Shown here: piece after piece, positions 1 through 11,164 of the stretch
How positions within the stretch are numbered: position 1 is the first letter of the stretch
How the letters are laid out: each line of letters opens with the position of its first letter
Assembly (NCBI GenBank): GCA_030770425.1
Contig: JASJFT010000032.1
Location: 248,001-312,000 of the forward strand
Direction: 5' to 3'
Origin: Darksidea phi
Taxonomy: Eukaryota > Ascomycota > Dothideomycetes > Pleosporales > Lentitheciaceae
DNA length: 64,000 bases
The notes under the pieces: generated by a model
Databases searched by the model: none
What the model saw: the letters and a program-made list of their open reading frames with translations, nothing else
What the model was told of the DNA's origin: nothing
Position numbers and translations under genes: made by a program

Positions 1-2616
1 TGATCCTTTAGGCCTCCGCCTCTTGCAGTTCTCGAGCGTAGACAGGGTTGATTCAACCTGAGCTTGTCGCTAACTAATGAAGAGAGGCATCGATAGCGGA
101 GGTCGCCTACTCGCGATCGAGAAGGCTAGACTGGACCTCGTGATGATTGTCCCTGAAGGACGATTGAAAGGGATGCAGTCTAGATGACTGAGGTGGGTGG
201 TACGGACCTTCATCCGAGCTCAGTACTGGCGCATTCCTTCTAGATTTAGAAGCCGTTAGCGGCCAGCCGCACCACATTTTCATGCCTTCATATCTCCAAG
301 CTATTGAAATGAATATTTTACCTCCAGGATGTCATGAGCGCCGGCTGGTATGTTCCCTCACCCGAATCTGGAAGCCATTACAGCTCTCTACACGGTCGAA
401 ATGGGCGTTTTGTACAACCGGGCACGTGTAATGGCGAAGAATGCAGGCTTCGAAGCTGCACAGGAGTGGAGAATGGTCTCTCGCACAGGCACGCGGAGGT
501 ATACAACGGGTGTTATGGCGTGGGGAAGCGAGACTCCCTAGCCCAGTTCTGATATGACCTGCATTGGGAAGCAAGGGAGAACGCCGAGAGACATCGACCT
601 TGACCGCCTTCCTTCTAGAATCCAGTGAACGGTACCAAAAGAGATGGCGCACATGATATCAGGCGGGCCGTGCTGGTTCCGGGATGCTCATTTGAAGGAC
701 AAGCCATGCCGGGAATGGCGAGCAAATGCACCATCCATCTGCGTCTGCAATCTGCACTTCAAATATGCATGCACCTGCATAGCGGGGGGTGCATGATACG
801 GCTCGCAAACGATGGCCTCTAAACCGTTCCGTCTGCAATTTCACATGCCGGAGCTGCCACCTAGGATGAGCGTGGAGCCCACGAGATGCGAGCAAGGAGC
901 GTCACCGGTTGACAAATATGTCTCGAGGTTGTGGTGAACTGAGGCACCTGAGGCAGAAACATGATAGGGCTACGGTTAAATGATGGCGACACAGATACGC
1001 CGCTTGAACTGTTTTCATGACGCAAAGTATCGCACCCAAAACAATGGGTATGAACCGGAGAGCACGGACGGAAAAGATCAAACAGCGCACCTGAGAAGCG
1101 CGAGACGGTCGAGGGGTGGCTCACGTGGTGTCGACGTGGGACAAGCTGTAAAACGTCAGCTCTTGCGCGTGGAGCGGCTTTGAAAGGGCACCGAGCCCGT
1201 GATACACGCTGCGCGGGCGATGAATTCGCGGAACCTCGCCGGAGCAAGGTCGTACCATGTGTGGCTACCTTCACGCACCGCCCCGAAGGACACTCTCTGA
1301 CAGCGCGACAGCGAGACGGCGAGTTCGGCTCGGTAGTCCGCCACACAGCTGGGTTGACAGCCGTCATCTGCGAATGGGCTTTGGTGCCGTCGTCGTGAGG
1401 TGGTGACGCTGAGACTCGCTACGAATAGGGAGTCTAAGATGCCACCTTGTGCGCTAGCTTTGTCAGCGTGCACGGCCCCGTCGACGACTGGTCGCCATGC
1501 TATCTGCGCCTATCCCCGCCGCATCACTGGCCAGTCGCGCTCGTATATCTAGCCCGTCGCCTTATATTACGAGCTGTATCTGCTGCGAAATGGGCCTAAT
1601 GACCGCTGTCCGGCGGACGAGACCGGGTGGGGTTTCGAGTTTGTCTCGCCAGGCACCTGAAACGCGATAGGATCCTGTCCAGTCTCCCTAACCCTGGCCA
1701 GCTTCAATCGAGCCGTCAGCTCGAGTTCACACAGAGGAGAGCCGCAGCTACTGGGATCACCCTGAAACGGCCCTCTTGAGCAGGTCTCGAGTTCGAAAAT
1801 GGGCTTGGAGGCCCCGGCTGGGTGCACTCCGGACGGAGATCAATTGGCTCTTGCAGCTCCATCAGGCCAGTTGCCTCGGGTTGCAAGGAAGCCATACTGC
1901 TCGCCCTCCAGGTGCAGCTCCGACACCCTGGCACGCGAGATGAGGCCCTCCTGCGGTGCGGGCGTCAAACCCCCAGCAGCCCTACACCCACCTGCTCCAT
2001 CGCTGTATATTCCCTTTTGGGCGAACGCTTCTCCTCCAGGCCCTCGCTGTTAGAGATCTCCTGCGGCCAAGGCGCCTCCCGACGCCGTTCTCAAACCCTC
2101 TGCCCGAATGTGGTTCTTTTGCGTCGGCTCTGCCCATGACAAGCCTTCATATCGTCACTCTCGGAAACCTCGCGCCCGTCCTCTCATATATACTTACGTT
2201 CCCTCGAGCTGTGTTTCTTCTTACTTTGGCCTCGTCATTCATTAAAAACTCCGCCATATTCCTACTTTCATTTTAACTGGAGCGGGCTCCTTTCCGCGCT
2301 GGCTGCGAGGGGATATTATCTCCGTACACTCTTTTATACCGTCTGCGATTCCTTTTGTAACCCACCTTCAGTCGACGTCGTACAGCACTATCGACTAGCC
2401 ACATTCCTTTGAGCAGACCTCTATCCACTCACTCTGAACTGTATGTCCTCCGTGCGCTTGTGTCTCCCTCACGAACGAGGCCTCGCTAGATGCACGTCGC
2501 TCCTTTTGGCTCTGTGCAAGCCCACCGGCTTCCTGATTAGGTGCTAACAAATGCGTCGATCTAGTTTACACACGGGAAGCACCCAGGAGCATTCTCTATA
2601 GAGAACGAGGCTAAAG
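1..2616. other. Intergenic / upstream region, no supported gene
   Basis: I see no recognisable protein, tRNA or rRNA in this stretch. The open frames on both strands are short, have biased composition and resemble no family I know. The last part (about 1950-2600) is pyrimidine-rich with many CT tracts, as in promoters and 5' leaders of filamentous ascomycete genes, and probably belongs to the regulator gene that follows. Confidence 0.5.
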
Positions 2617-2756
2617 ATGGAATTTAATGCGGTTCAACAGTAAGGCCCAATCTCCACCATTGCCTTGGCTATCGGACAAGCTGACCGGTATAAAGATATC
2701 GGCCATCGTCTAATAAATCTTATACCGTCAATCAACCTACCGGACACCCAGCGCAA

Positions 2757-4905
2757 ATGATGTATCCATATGGCAGCATCCCTCCGCAACATCAGCAACA
2801 TCAGCAACATCAGCAACATCAGCCACAACAAGCACACCCGATGCACCAAATCTCAAGACCATCACCACCCCAGCCCACGTGGGCGATACCACAGACCCAC
2901 AATCCGTACTACCAAATGCAAAAGGGTCCGATGCCAGCTAGCAGAGACGAACCTCAGCATTTAGTAGCCAGGTCTGATGCGCATTCACCAGCCATGAGTA
3001 CGGCAAGCTTCCGCCACGATATGGGCGGGCCGCAAACTTTGGGCCCTACTGACTACTTCCCGGGTGTCATTGATACCAGTATGTCCAACTCGCACCCCTC
3101 GGTCTAAGCTCAATTGTTCTAACGTATACAGGTCCCTGGGGCCAGAAGGTCTGTGAGGAATTAGAGTCGTTCCAATCAATGGATCCTGACATGAACGAGT
3201 TTAACCAAGGGCTACTGAGCCATGACGAAAACACGCCGATAATTGATCTCAGACAGTATCACGGCATGGAGCAACCTGAGGCCGACAACATGGCGACCTT
3301 TAACCCTAATTCCACACGGCGCATGTCTGAGTCGTCGTTTTCTATCTCTAGTACCGGCGGCGTTCTTCCAGAGGTATCCAATTATGAGGAGATGGGCTCG
3401 TCTGAGGCCGTTTCATACGCGTCGGACTGTGATGCTTGGAACAGTCTGGAGCCAGCCCCTAGCTTACTATCACCGCTCGCTTCCCCGCGTCGCCCCCAAC
3501 ACGACAACGTCGTCCGAAGTGGCAGCCGCTCCCGCGCGTCGCCTGCGCCGCACAATAATGTTCGCTCGTCGCCGTACACTATGGAGAGCAGTCGTTTCAA
3601 GAGATGGTCGACTGGACACGCGCCGACGTCGACTCCTACCACCTCACGTGCGCTCGCGCAGGTGCAGGATCGATATGCGCCCTATGGACCTCGACTGAAT
3701 CCTCACCACTCAATGCCGGCGTACCCACCGAATGCTCTGGGTAACTTTGGGATGCATACCCAAAATGTGCTATATTCGTCGCCTCACCCATTGCAGTCCA
3801 GCAATCCCACAATGTTTGCTTCTCCCGACCATCCATACCAACTAGATGTGCCACGACCACTACCATCCCAAGGCCTTTTCCGTTTACTCCAGAGCAACGC
3901 AGACCGACATGGTGGTTGCGCATCGCATTTTGCCGACCTCTCTGACCCGCCAGACTTGTATTCGTCCCTCCACGAGGAAGCTTGCGACCCCCCAGAGTCC
4001 GATATGAACCCCTCCGACCCCGACCTCGTCCCGCATGAACAAGACCTGCGCTTCGCTGGGGACCTGTACACTCCACGGTGGGTGCGCGGACACGGCAACA
4101 AGCGGGAGGGTTGGTGTGGCCTCTGCAAGCCTGGGCGCTGGCTCGTGCTCAAGAACAGTGCCTTTTGGTACGACAAATCGTTTACGCACGGCGTTAGCGC
4201 AGCTACAGGTGCAGCCTTTCAAGGGCCCCAAGACACCCGTCGCACCGAGGGGAATCTCGACGTATGGGAAGGATTGTGCGGCAGCTGCGGCGAATGGATT
4301 GCGCTCGTGAGTAGCAAGAAGAAAGGAACGACATGGTTCAGACACGCATACAAGGTACGTGCCCCTACATTCTGTCACCCCCTGCATACCGACCCGCAAT
4401 TGCGATGCGCCAATGCGCAACATAAATGGTCCCTCACATTCCGCAAGCTCGCGCAAGCTAACAAGAACAACAGTGCCACACCCACCCCAAAGTAAAAGAT
4501 GGCCCAAAACGGCGCCGTGAAACCCACGCCGTGCGCGCCCGTGCCGTATCCTCTGCATCTGCATCCTCCGGCTATCCAGTCAAATCTGAAAACCAAGCCT
4601 CGCAGCACCAAGATACGAAAGCCCACCGGCATTCCACGCCGATACCAACGTCCTCCCTCGCCGCTCTCGGCATCCCAACTTCTACGATCACCTCGGCCTA
4701 TCCAACGCCAGCCCCGTCAATAACCACCTCGCATACGCCGACCAGCGCGGCAGATTACCATCCCAAGATGGAACCCGTCGTGGGCATGTTCAGGTCTCCC
4801 TTGCAGCCTGGCAGCACATTTAATCCGGCGCATCAGGTCAGCGAGCCGGAGCTGGTGGGCGTACCGCGAACGACCGCGCTCAGCTCGCTGGCAAGTATGA
4901 TATAA
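2757..4905 (+). CDS. Rua1-type transcription regulator (Rua1 C-terminal domain, former DUF4451)
   Basis: Predicted nuclear regulator of 658 aa. Three exons: 2757-3078, 3132-4354 and 4474-4905, with introns of 53 and 119 nt; both junctions restore the frame (TSPWGQK; AYK/CHTHPK). The N-terminal part is low-complexity, with a Gln/His run from a 9-bp repeat and long Ser/Pro-rich stretches. The conserved domain lies at about residues 410-520: WCGLCKPGRWL, KNSAFWYDKSFTHG, EGLCGSCGEWI, then the HAYKCH motif completed by the second splice. Cys/His pairs fit a zinc-binding fold. A basic patch (KDGPKRRR) after the domain could be a nuclear localisation signal. A non-coding or short coding leader exon is possible: ATG at 2627, donor GTAAGG at 2640, acceptor ending 2751, which joins in frame as MRFNTQMMYPYG. 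The family founder, Ustilago Rua1, controls a glycolipid cluster; targets here are unknown. Confidence 0.85.
2787..2822 (+). repeat. 9-bp coding microsatellite (CAACATCAG x4)
   Basis: Four perfect copies of caacatcag inside the first exon of the Rua1-type gene encode a Gln/His run. Copy number may vary between strains without breaking the frame because the unit is nine bases. Confidence 0.85.
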
Positions 4906-6838
4906 GGCCGCACCGTCGAACCTTTTCTTCCAACATCTTTCTTTCTGTGGACTTGATTGGCGTTCTGGCTAGAAAGGCGGATACTTCAATTAGCATTGGG
5001 TATCACTTGGGCGAGGTGGTTGCTTTCATCGACGAGCGTTCCTTTACTACCCTCACGTCTCCCTTTCTCCTTTTAGCTCCTCTCATCCGGCATCTGGTAT
5101 TTGGTTTGGAAAGCCGATCGATCACGGCGGTCATATAGTTGTACGACACACTGTACATGGGACACGAGGGATATGCACAAATTTCCTTGTTGCTCGGCTT
5201 CGGCCTGAGGAGTCGCCTTAGGCATCGGTCCGTTTCTGTCTTTATTTCTTGCGTCAATTTTTTTTTTTTTTTTTTTTTTTTTTGGTTTACGGCGATTCCC
5301 GATTCGGTATCTTGCCCTTAATACGAGGCTTCGCACGCCGGCCTGATCAATTGGCGGTGCGGCCTGAGTCTGACGAAGTGACGAAAAATCTCTCCCTTTT
5401 CCTCACTGCGTCACCTCACGTAGATAGTTTTTCATTTTATGCCTAGCTGTAGATAGACGTCATTTCTGCGCGACTATTGAAGAAACAATCTGTAAAACTA
5501 CAATTAGCAAGACTTGTGAATTGGTGATTGAGAACATTGGATCGTTTGTGTAAGTAGGATGAGAGCACGAGCATGGAGGGCCATATTGTGGCGCGAACAG
5601 GAGCATTACAGTGAATGGTGAACAGGTTGTACAACAGCCTAATTCAACCTGCAGGTCGAGCTCCTGCAACCCACCACCACGACCTCCAGGGCTCCGCCAC
5701 CACTGCACTTCCTCCGGTTTCATCGTTTGTTCTAGCGGTGAGCTCTCGCACGCCTTCCCGCCTCAGCCCGTCCGGTACGACCCTCCACGACAACAACCAT
5801 ACCCGCCGGGAATACAGCAATCCGGCGCCGAACCATCCAAGCCTGACCGCAAGCCACAAGCGCTTGGCCTCAAACTCGGCCTGGGGCCTGCATTCTCTAA
5901 CATGTTGTACACGGGAGTACCCTTGAAACTGGGGGTGTGTCGCAGATTAGGCGACAACGAGGCTTGCCTGGTAATCCGGCGAGATGGTGCCGAGAGCATT
6001 CTGGTGAGGCGTGCATGAATTGGTGCTGGGAAAGAGGTGTGGAAGCGGTGTGTTGGGGGGATGGAGGACGTGGATGTTTCGCGATGCCGTGGTAAAGGTG
6101 AGGCAGGGCCAAAAACCAACCAACTTGCGAGTTGCGTAAATTGCATACTGACCACGCGGAAAAGAGCGGACGTTGGGAGCGTTTGTCACAGCGCCGGCGA
6201 CTCTGTTCCATGGTTCAATACAGTTTGCAACAGTTCGGACGGGAGAGGCGCCCAGCGCCCAGCGCCGTTGCGCATGTTCTCAGCCTCGTCGTCATTGCTG
6301 CGAGAGCCTTAGGAGCTTGCTGGTTCCGAGGGGCCCAGTGCGAAATTCGCAAACTCTATCCTGGCCCGTGGTCAATTGGGAACAGTCGATCCTGCAAAAG
6401 CCGAAAAGGTTGGCGCTGCGGCTGAAAGCGGAGTTTGATGAATGTATCGGATGCTTCTGGATGCGCGTTCGTGCGAAGCAATGCAGAATGAGTAATGTTC
6501 CTTGAAAATAGTATCGTGCGGACTGAGGCAGGTTGGCGATATGTAGATCTGCTGTGCAATGCAATGGTTAAAGAGGGGAGTGCATCGTCACATTGCGTTC
6601 ATGTACGTCAAGTTTGGGATGTGCCCCGCAGCCTTGCCGAGCGGTTGACGATGCTTGGCATTCTAGTTCTCGGTCTCGCTTTCGGCATCGTTGTGTAGAA
6701 TCACCTTATTGTGTAAGCAAGCGCGATATGTTGTACCGCAGACAGCGCATTGATGGGTGAGCAGGATAACGTGCATTGTGAGCATTAAGGTGCAAGATGG
6801 ATCTGCCTCAGCATTAGCTCGACTGATTTTCGCTGGTT
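4906..6838. other. Intergenic region with poly-T tract
   Basis: 3' flank of the Rua1-type gene followed by about 1.5 kb without a convincing gene. A run of 26 T lies at 5258-5283. On the minus strand, 5763-6155 stays open and has a short Cys-rich end (PDCCIPGGYGCC) that recalls secreted Cys-rich proteins, but no signal peptide, intron structure or continuation could be assembled. Confidence 0.5.
5258..5283 (+). repeat. Homopolymer T(26)
   Basis: Uninterrupted run of 26 T in the 3' flank of the Rua1-type gene. Its exact length should be treated with caution because such runs are error-prone in sequencing. Confidence 0.8.
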
Positions 6839-7521
6839 CTAGAATGCCGTTCGATATGCCGGCCTTGTCACGAACGTGAGGTCGGACGAAAGATTGGTCC
6901 ACACCGGCTCGTCGATATAGTCGAGTGGCGTCAAGGTGTTGCGAGGTGCAGTGCCACGAGCCCTTTCGAACGCCACATGTGTCCGGTAAAATGTGAACTG
7001 ACTCGACTTCCGCAGCACTCGGCCATCCAAAATGTAGTAGTGTCCGAAAGTGAACTGACCTTGACAGGCCTCGGTAGTCTTAGTGACAGGCAAATCTGCC
7101 TGAATAGGGGCCCACCTCTCGTCACGCATTTGACTCTCTAGGTTCCCATACTGCGTCGTAGGCAATGCGAGCTTCGATTTCGAGCGTTGATCGTTTCGCA
7201 CCAGGACGTTGTCAATATTGCCACAGCAGGTGGTAACAATGATGGACCGAGGGTTGCGGGCGAGTCGATGAGTTCAACTTACAGCTGGGGACGATATTGA
7301 ACAGTGAGTGCTGTTATACCCTCCTCTTTTGTCAATGTCCCATGCGGCGATGGAGGGTTGGTGCAACAGGCTCCTGTTGGTATAGCTTGTGGGTTGTCAA
7401 TACGAAGTACGCCCCTGAAGGACGACCTGGGAAATTTTCCGGTGGTTATGGCGCGTAAAAGGTCGTATATGGAGTGATACCGACGTCTAGGGCGAAGTTG
7501 CGTGTTTAGAGGAAAACTGTA
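6839..7521 (-). other. Unrecognised exon-like open stretches, possible partial gene
   Basis: Two long open stretches lie in tandem on the minus strand. The upstream one (about 7521-7283) has no ATG, reads protein-like (for example TNPPSPHGTLTKEEG) and ends at a perfect GTAAGT donor near 7282. The downstream one runs from about 7280 to a stop at 6839 and includes FTFGHYYILDGRVLRKSS. I could not find an acceptor that joins them cleanly, and neither resembles a family I know. It may be a decayed or partial gene next to the NmrA-like pseudogene. Confidence 0.25.
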
Positions 7522-7566
7522 TCAGTGACACGCATCTATCGGAAGATGTTTGTCTCTAGGCCGCTC

Positions 7567-8440
7567 TTATATTGATGCCAATGCATCGCATTCAACTTCT
7601 GCATCCACAGCTAGGCGTGCCATGCTTGAAATCGTGGTAAGTTTTGCCGACGATTCCATCCACGGTCTCAGGCTCCAGACGTAGATGCAAGCTTGCATTC
7701 GATGCCGAAAAGGTCCTGTTGCATACAACGACTCGTCGTATAGGGCGCTCCTCTCTAGTAAAAACATGCCAGAGTCCATCTACCTCGTTCGATTCTGGCT
7801 TCGCCTTCTCTTACGCAGTCTTCAGCGTCGAAATATCCCACGCCCCACTCTGAACCACCCACTCTCTCCAACGACCTGAAACGCTCGATCCCGGAGGTCA
7901 AGATGCCCGCGGCGTAAATGTACTGGTTCTTGACTGCATTCCAGTGCTGTAAGATGCTCTTCACCACAACGCCGACTCGTTCGAGGCTCGTTGTCGGAAA
8001 TATTTCTCCAGAGTAATTGATGGTACTGCTCTGCCACTCCAAATCAAACCTCAGGCTTCCGGTCGGCTGTGTAATATCCAGGATGCAGCCAACTGCTACA
8101 GTGACCCATGCGCGGTCGCCGCCACCAGAGATACGTCGTTGTGCATGGGCGTCCAAAGTATCAAGCTCGAATTCGTGCGGTATAGACCTCTTGACGCCAG
8201 CAGCGATGGCCGCGCTGATGATGCAGATCTGAAGGTCATATTCTACGCCACCCACTGCAAATGGTCAGATCCTGCCCAGCGAAAGGTCTCTGCAGCGGAG
8301 TTGTGGTGAAATTTCATGTCCTCTGCTTGACGCTTCTGGCTGCAACATGAGACGGTAGGTATGGTGTTGGATCTTCTTGAGTGAGGACAGATCAGATACG
8401 GCGAAGGGCTATCGTTGGGGCCGCCAGGGCGCTGATGATG
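7567..8440 (-). pseudogene. NmrA-like / isoflavone-reductase-like NAD(P)-binding protein, decayed
   Basis: Fragments of an NmrA-like Rossmann protein occur in the right order but in different frames. Reading on the minus strand: VLTQEDPTPYLPSHVA preceded by an in-frame TGA; GQDLTICS; after a frame change VGGVEYDLQI and AAIAAGVKRSIPHEFELDT; then KNQYIYAAG; after another frame change MFLLERSALYDES; and after a third LEPETVDGIVGK. These match the family core (loop after beta-2, the Gly-Gln-Asp segment, the GVKRFIPSEFG-like motif). At least three frameshifts and one stop leave no usable frame, and the glycine-rich nucleotide-binding start is not recognisable. Working relatives act as redox sensors or reductases. 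I am confident of the family, less so of the exact ends. Confidence 0.75.
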
Positions 8441-9131
8441 GATGGAGAGCGGTATTCTTCATACCCTAATTATCAGAACATTCTAGATGTCCAATGCGAG
8501 TCGAGTGGCCTTAGGCGTAGCAATTACAGATGAGGAGAGCCGCGACTTTATAGAGCGCGCAGCATCCGACGCGGTTCAACGGATGTACTAGTTGAGCGAT
8601 TAGCATGGGGATCGACTGTTAGCACATGATCGTAGACGCGATGCATCCAGCGGAAGTTGATTCTCCTTGACTTTTGAGTATATTATAGTCGATGCGCCTA
8701 TATTAGCATGAGGTATCGCCATAATGCCGTTGCAGGCAAAGTAAACTCCAACGGAAAGCGCGGGTCCCCGAGATGGACAGGTCAGACACGCAACAAGTAG
8801 TGAGAACCATTCACAGACCGATAACGAACGCATGCACAGTAGAGGCAATATCAAAATGATGGAATCAGGAGGATGAGGTTCTCATCACGGACGGCATGAG
8901 CGCAAACTGGAGGACGCTAGCACACGTGACCGTGCACGGCTCTTTCCGGTCGGCAAAAGCTATTGCAGAACACCTCACCTCCGAACCTCACCCCGTCCAC
9001 AACCCCATCGCAATCCATCTCCTCGGGCTTCGAGACCACTTTCCGGTACGCCAATTCCACCCAGAGAAGCTCGACTACCTCAATTGACCCCCGCAACAGC
9101 ACGCTGACCCACACCGTCAGCAGAGCCCATC
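8441..9131. other. Intergenic, promoter side of nuclear ATP8
   Basis: No gene seen. The last 150 bases are C-rich and pyrimidine-rich, typical of a constitutive fungal promoter and leader, and lead into the ATP8 start codon. Confidence 0.5.
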
Positions 9132-9493
9132 ATGAACTCCACACGCCTTTTCCGCCCGCTCGCGAGGGCCGCCTTCCGCCAGCCCACGCTCGTCCGCCCA
9201 TCCGTTATGGCGCGCCCGGCCCTCGCTGCCACCCAGAGCCAGGCCCAGAAGACGGAGGTTGCACCCCAGCAGATGGTAGGACATGTGGTCGGTCTTGGCA
9301 GAAATCGGGCATAAACTAACAGCGGCAGATGATCCTCAAGTCGGCGATGCCCCAGCTCATCCCATTCTTCTTCGTCAACGAGACCACCATGGCCTTCATA
9401 CTGCTACCGTCCCTCATCTACGTCATGTCCAAGTACATCCTCCCTCAGCGTGTGCGCCTCTTTGCCGCCCGTCTTTTTATCAGCAAGCTATAA
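9132..9493 (+). CDS. atp8: ATP synthase F0 subunit 8, nuclear-encoded with mitochondrial presequence
   Basis: Small inner-membrane subunit of the F0 stalk. Two exons, 9132-9275 and 9329-9493, flank a 53-nt intron (donor GTAGGA, branch CTAAC, acceptor GGCAG); the product is 102 aa. The C-terminal 48 residues begin MPQLIPFFFVNE, continue with a hydrophobic segment (AFILLPSLIYVMSKYIL) and end PQRVRLFAARLFISKL. This is the full length and pattern of the mitochondrially encoded fungal Atp8. The N-terminal part (MNSTRLFRPLARAAFRQPT and on) is rich in Arg, Ala and Ser with no acid residues near the start, as expected for a matrix-targeting presequence, so the gene appears functionally relocated to the nucleus. 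The code is standard and an intron is present, which argues against a recent passive mtDNA insertion. Confidence in the identity is high; import is inferred. Confidence 0.9.
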
Positions 9494-10123
9494 GCGATCG
9501 TCGGTCTGAGAGGCTTGAAGGGGGTCGTGTACAAATAGTCAACATGTGCTTGTAGACAATGGAGATTTTGATGGACTTCGAGCATGGAATGTGCCGTGAG
9601 GCAAATGTGATGCACTAAGCGGGCTTTTGACACGAACATTACGAGCCAGGACGCAATATCGACCAACCAGCGTGGAGCATACAATCACGATTCAAGGCAG
9701 AACAATGAATCCCACACAAAAATGTCCCAGCTATTCACGGCCCCATGTGCTTTGAATAACTCTCATCCTTACTATTACAGCAAATTCTGATTCCATACAC
9801 CTATCTGATCGATTGATGAAAGACGCTGGGAGCTATCCGGCTCTCGGACACCGTTTTGGTACCTAGTATAGATCCGTTTCTTAAACTCCAACAGCTGCCG
9901 GCCTGAGTGGTCTCCTCGACAGCCCGCCATTTCGCAAGAATGGGTAGCTAAAACTTGTTTTTACATTCTACCGAGGTATGGAACTTGGTATATAATATTG
10001 ATGGCAGTGTAGCATTGAGCTTTCGTCGTGTCGTAACGTGTAGTCTCAATCCTTTTGTACAACACGTTTGCACCATCAGAACCATGCTGTCCCAACCTCT
10101 CCACATTCAACGATAGCTCAAAC
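9494..10123. other. Convergent 3' flanks of atp8 and the GH62 gene
   Basis: Intergenic space between two convergent genes. No further gene, repeat or RNA recognised. Confidence 0.5.
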
Positions 10124-11164
10124 TCAACAACCCCCAACCTGCGTAGCCAAGCCCAGCCGCCATGGCAGAGCATTGTATTCCGTATTGGCAGTCGGGTCGA
10201 TTCCCTGGTACAGGAACCTCATCCCACAAGGAGTAATGCTCAGTTTCTGATCGACCTTCGTCCTAATAATCTCTCCGTGGCTAAGACTCTTCGTCCACTT
10301 CTTTCCGCTGAACGCGACGTTCGCTTCCCCCAGAAAAGGATTCGCTTCTGTCGCCGCAAGCGCGGTCCAGGGACCGGAGATGGAAGAAGAGGTCCAGGAC
10401 CGGAAGTAACGGATTCCGCCTGCGTTAGAGGCGCCGGCGCCGATGCATTCGACCAGAAGCAGGTACGAAGTCGGTGAGATGGAGTAGACGAGGGAGGCTT
10501 CGAAGAGGTCGTTTTTGTTGGCTTTCATGGCGATAACGGGGTCGCTCATTCCCTCCGGAAAGCGGGAGAGCGGCGTTTGAGAGCGATAGAGACGGCCGTT
10601 GTCATCCGAGGAGAAAAGGTGGCAATTGGCGTCATCGCAGATAACCCACATGTCAACCCAATATCCAGTTTGGGGGTTTTTGAGACCCTCTTCGATCAGC
10701 GGCGGTGTTCTGCTGTAGAAATGCTTCGGTGCCGACCAGCCTGCGGGGTTGCTAATGTCCTTGTTCGTGCTGTACGCCGCATTTCCGTCCTGATAGATGA
10801 GATACCACAGTTTTTGAGGCTCAAAGTAGAACACTTCTGGCGCAGCTCTGTAGCCCGTCCCGATGCCTGATTGATCGAGGTAGTAGAATGGTGCAGAATT
10901 AGCTTTGCTGAAGTCGGTGAAGTTCATGTACAGGAGGTTGTATCCCTCTCCTTTGGCCGTGCTAGCGAAGACGTGGTATACATTGTTGTAATAAATGATG
11001 CTGGGGTCTTTGACACCGGCGATACGGCGATTATCATTTTTGGGCGAGACGAGGATGTCGGTAGAATTCCATTTGAAGCTGCTGGGAAGGGCTGTGTTTT
11101 GCCTGGGAAAGATGCTGCGTGCAGCTGTTGCGGCCGCAAGGGCGAGCAATAGAAACGCGCGCAT
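10124..11164 (-). CDS. Secreted GH62 alpha-L-arabinofuranosidase
   Basis: Extracellular enzyme predicted to remove arabinose side chains from arabinoxylan. Single exon, 346 aa. I use the ATG at 11164 because it is followed at once by a signal peptide (MRAFLLLALAAATAARS) and a dibasic-like FPRQ site; the frame stays open 90 nt further upstream without support. The GH62 five-bladed propeller is covered end to end: FKWNSTDILVSPK, GVKDPSIIYYNN (Asp53, position of the family's catalytic base), TGYRAAPEVFYF, GYWVDMWVICDD (Asp, pKa modulator) and NDLFEASLVYSI (Glu, acid), ending near GLATQVGGC. No carbohydrate-binding module is attached. A TATA-like element (TATATAATA, minus strand) lies about 65 bases upstream of the ATG at 11228-11236. 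Confidence 0.93.
   Translation of the reverse strand: MRAFLLLALAAATAARSIFPRQNTALPSSFKWNSTDILVSPKNDNRRIAGVKDPSIIYYNNVYHVFASTAKGEGYNLLYMNFTDFSKANSAPFYYLDQSGIGTGYRAAPEVFYFEPQKLWYLIYQDGNAAYSTNKDISNPAGWSAPKHFYSRTPPLIEEGLKNPQTGYWVDMWVICDDANCHLFSSDDNGRLYRSQTPLSRFPEGMSDPVIAMKANKNDLFEASLVYSISPTSYLLLVECIGAGASNAGGIRYFRSWTSSSISGPWTALAATEANPFLGEANVAFSGKKWTKSLSHGEIIRTKVDQKLSITPCGMRFLYQGIDPTANTEYNALPWRLGLATQVGGC

Noticed and set aside
5460..6155. Minus-strand open frames with a Cys-rich PDCCIPGGYGCC stretch
   Set aside because: No signal peptide, no splice pattern joining the frames and no family match; composition can explain the openness.
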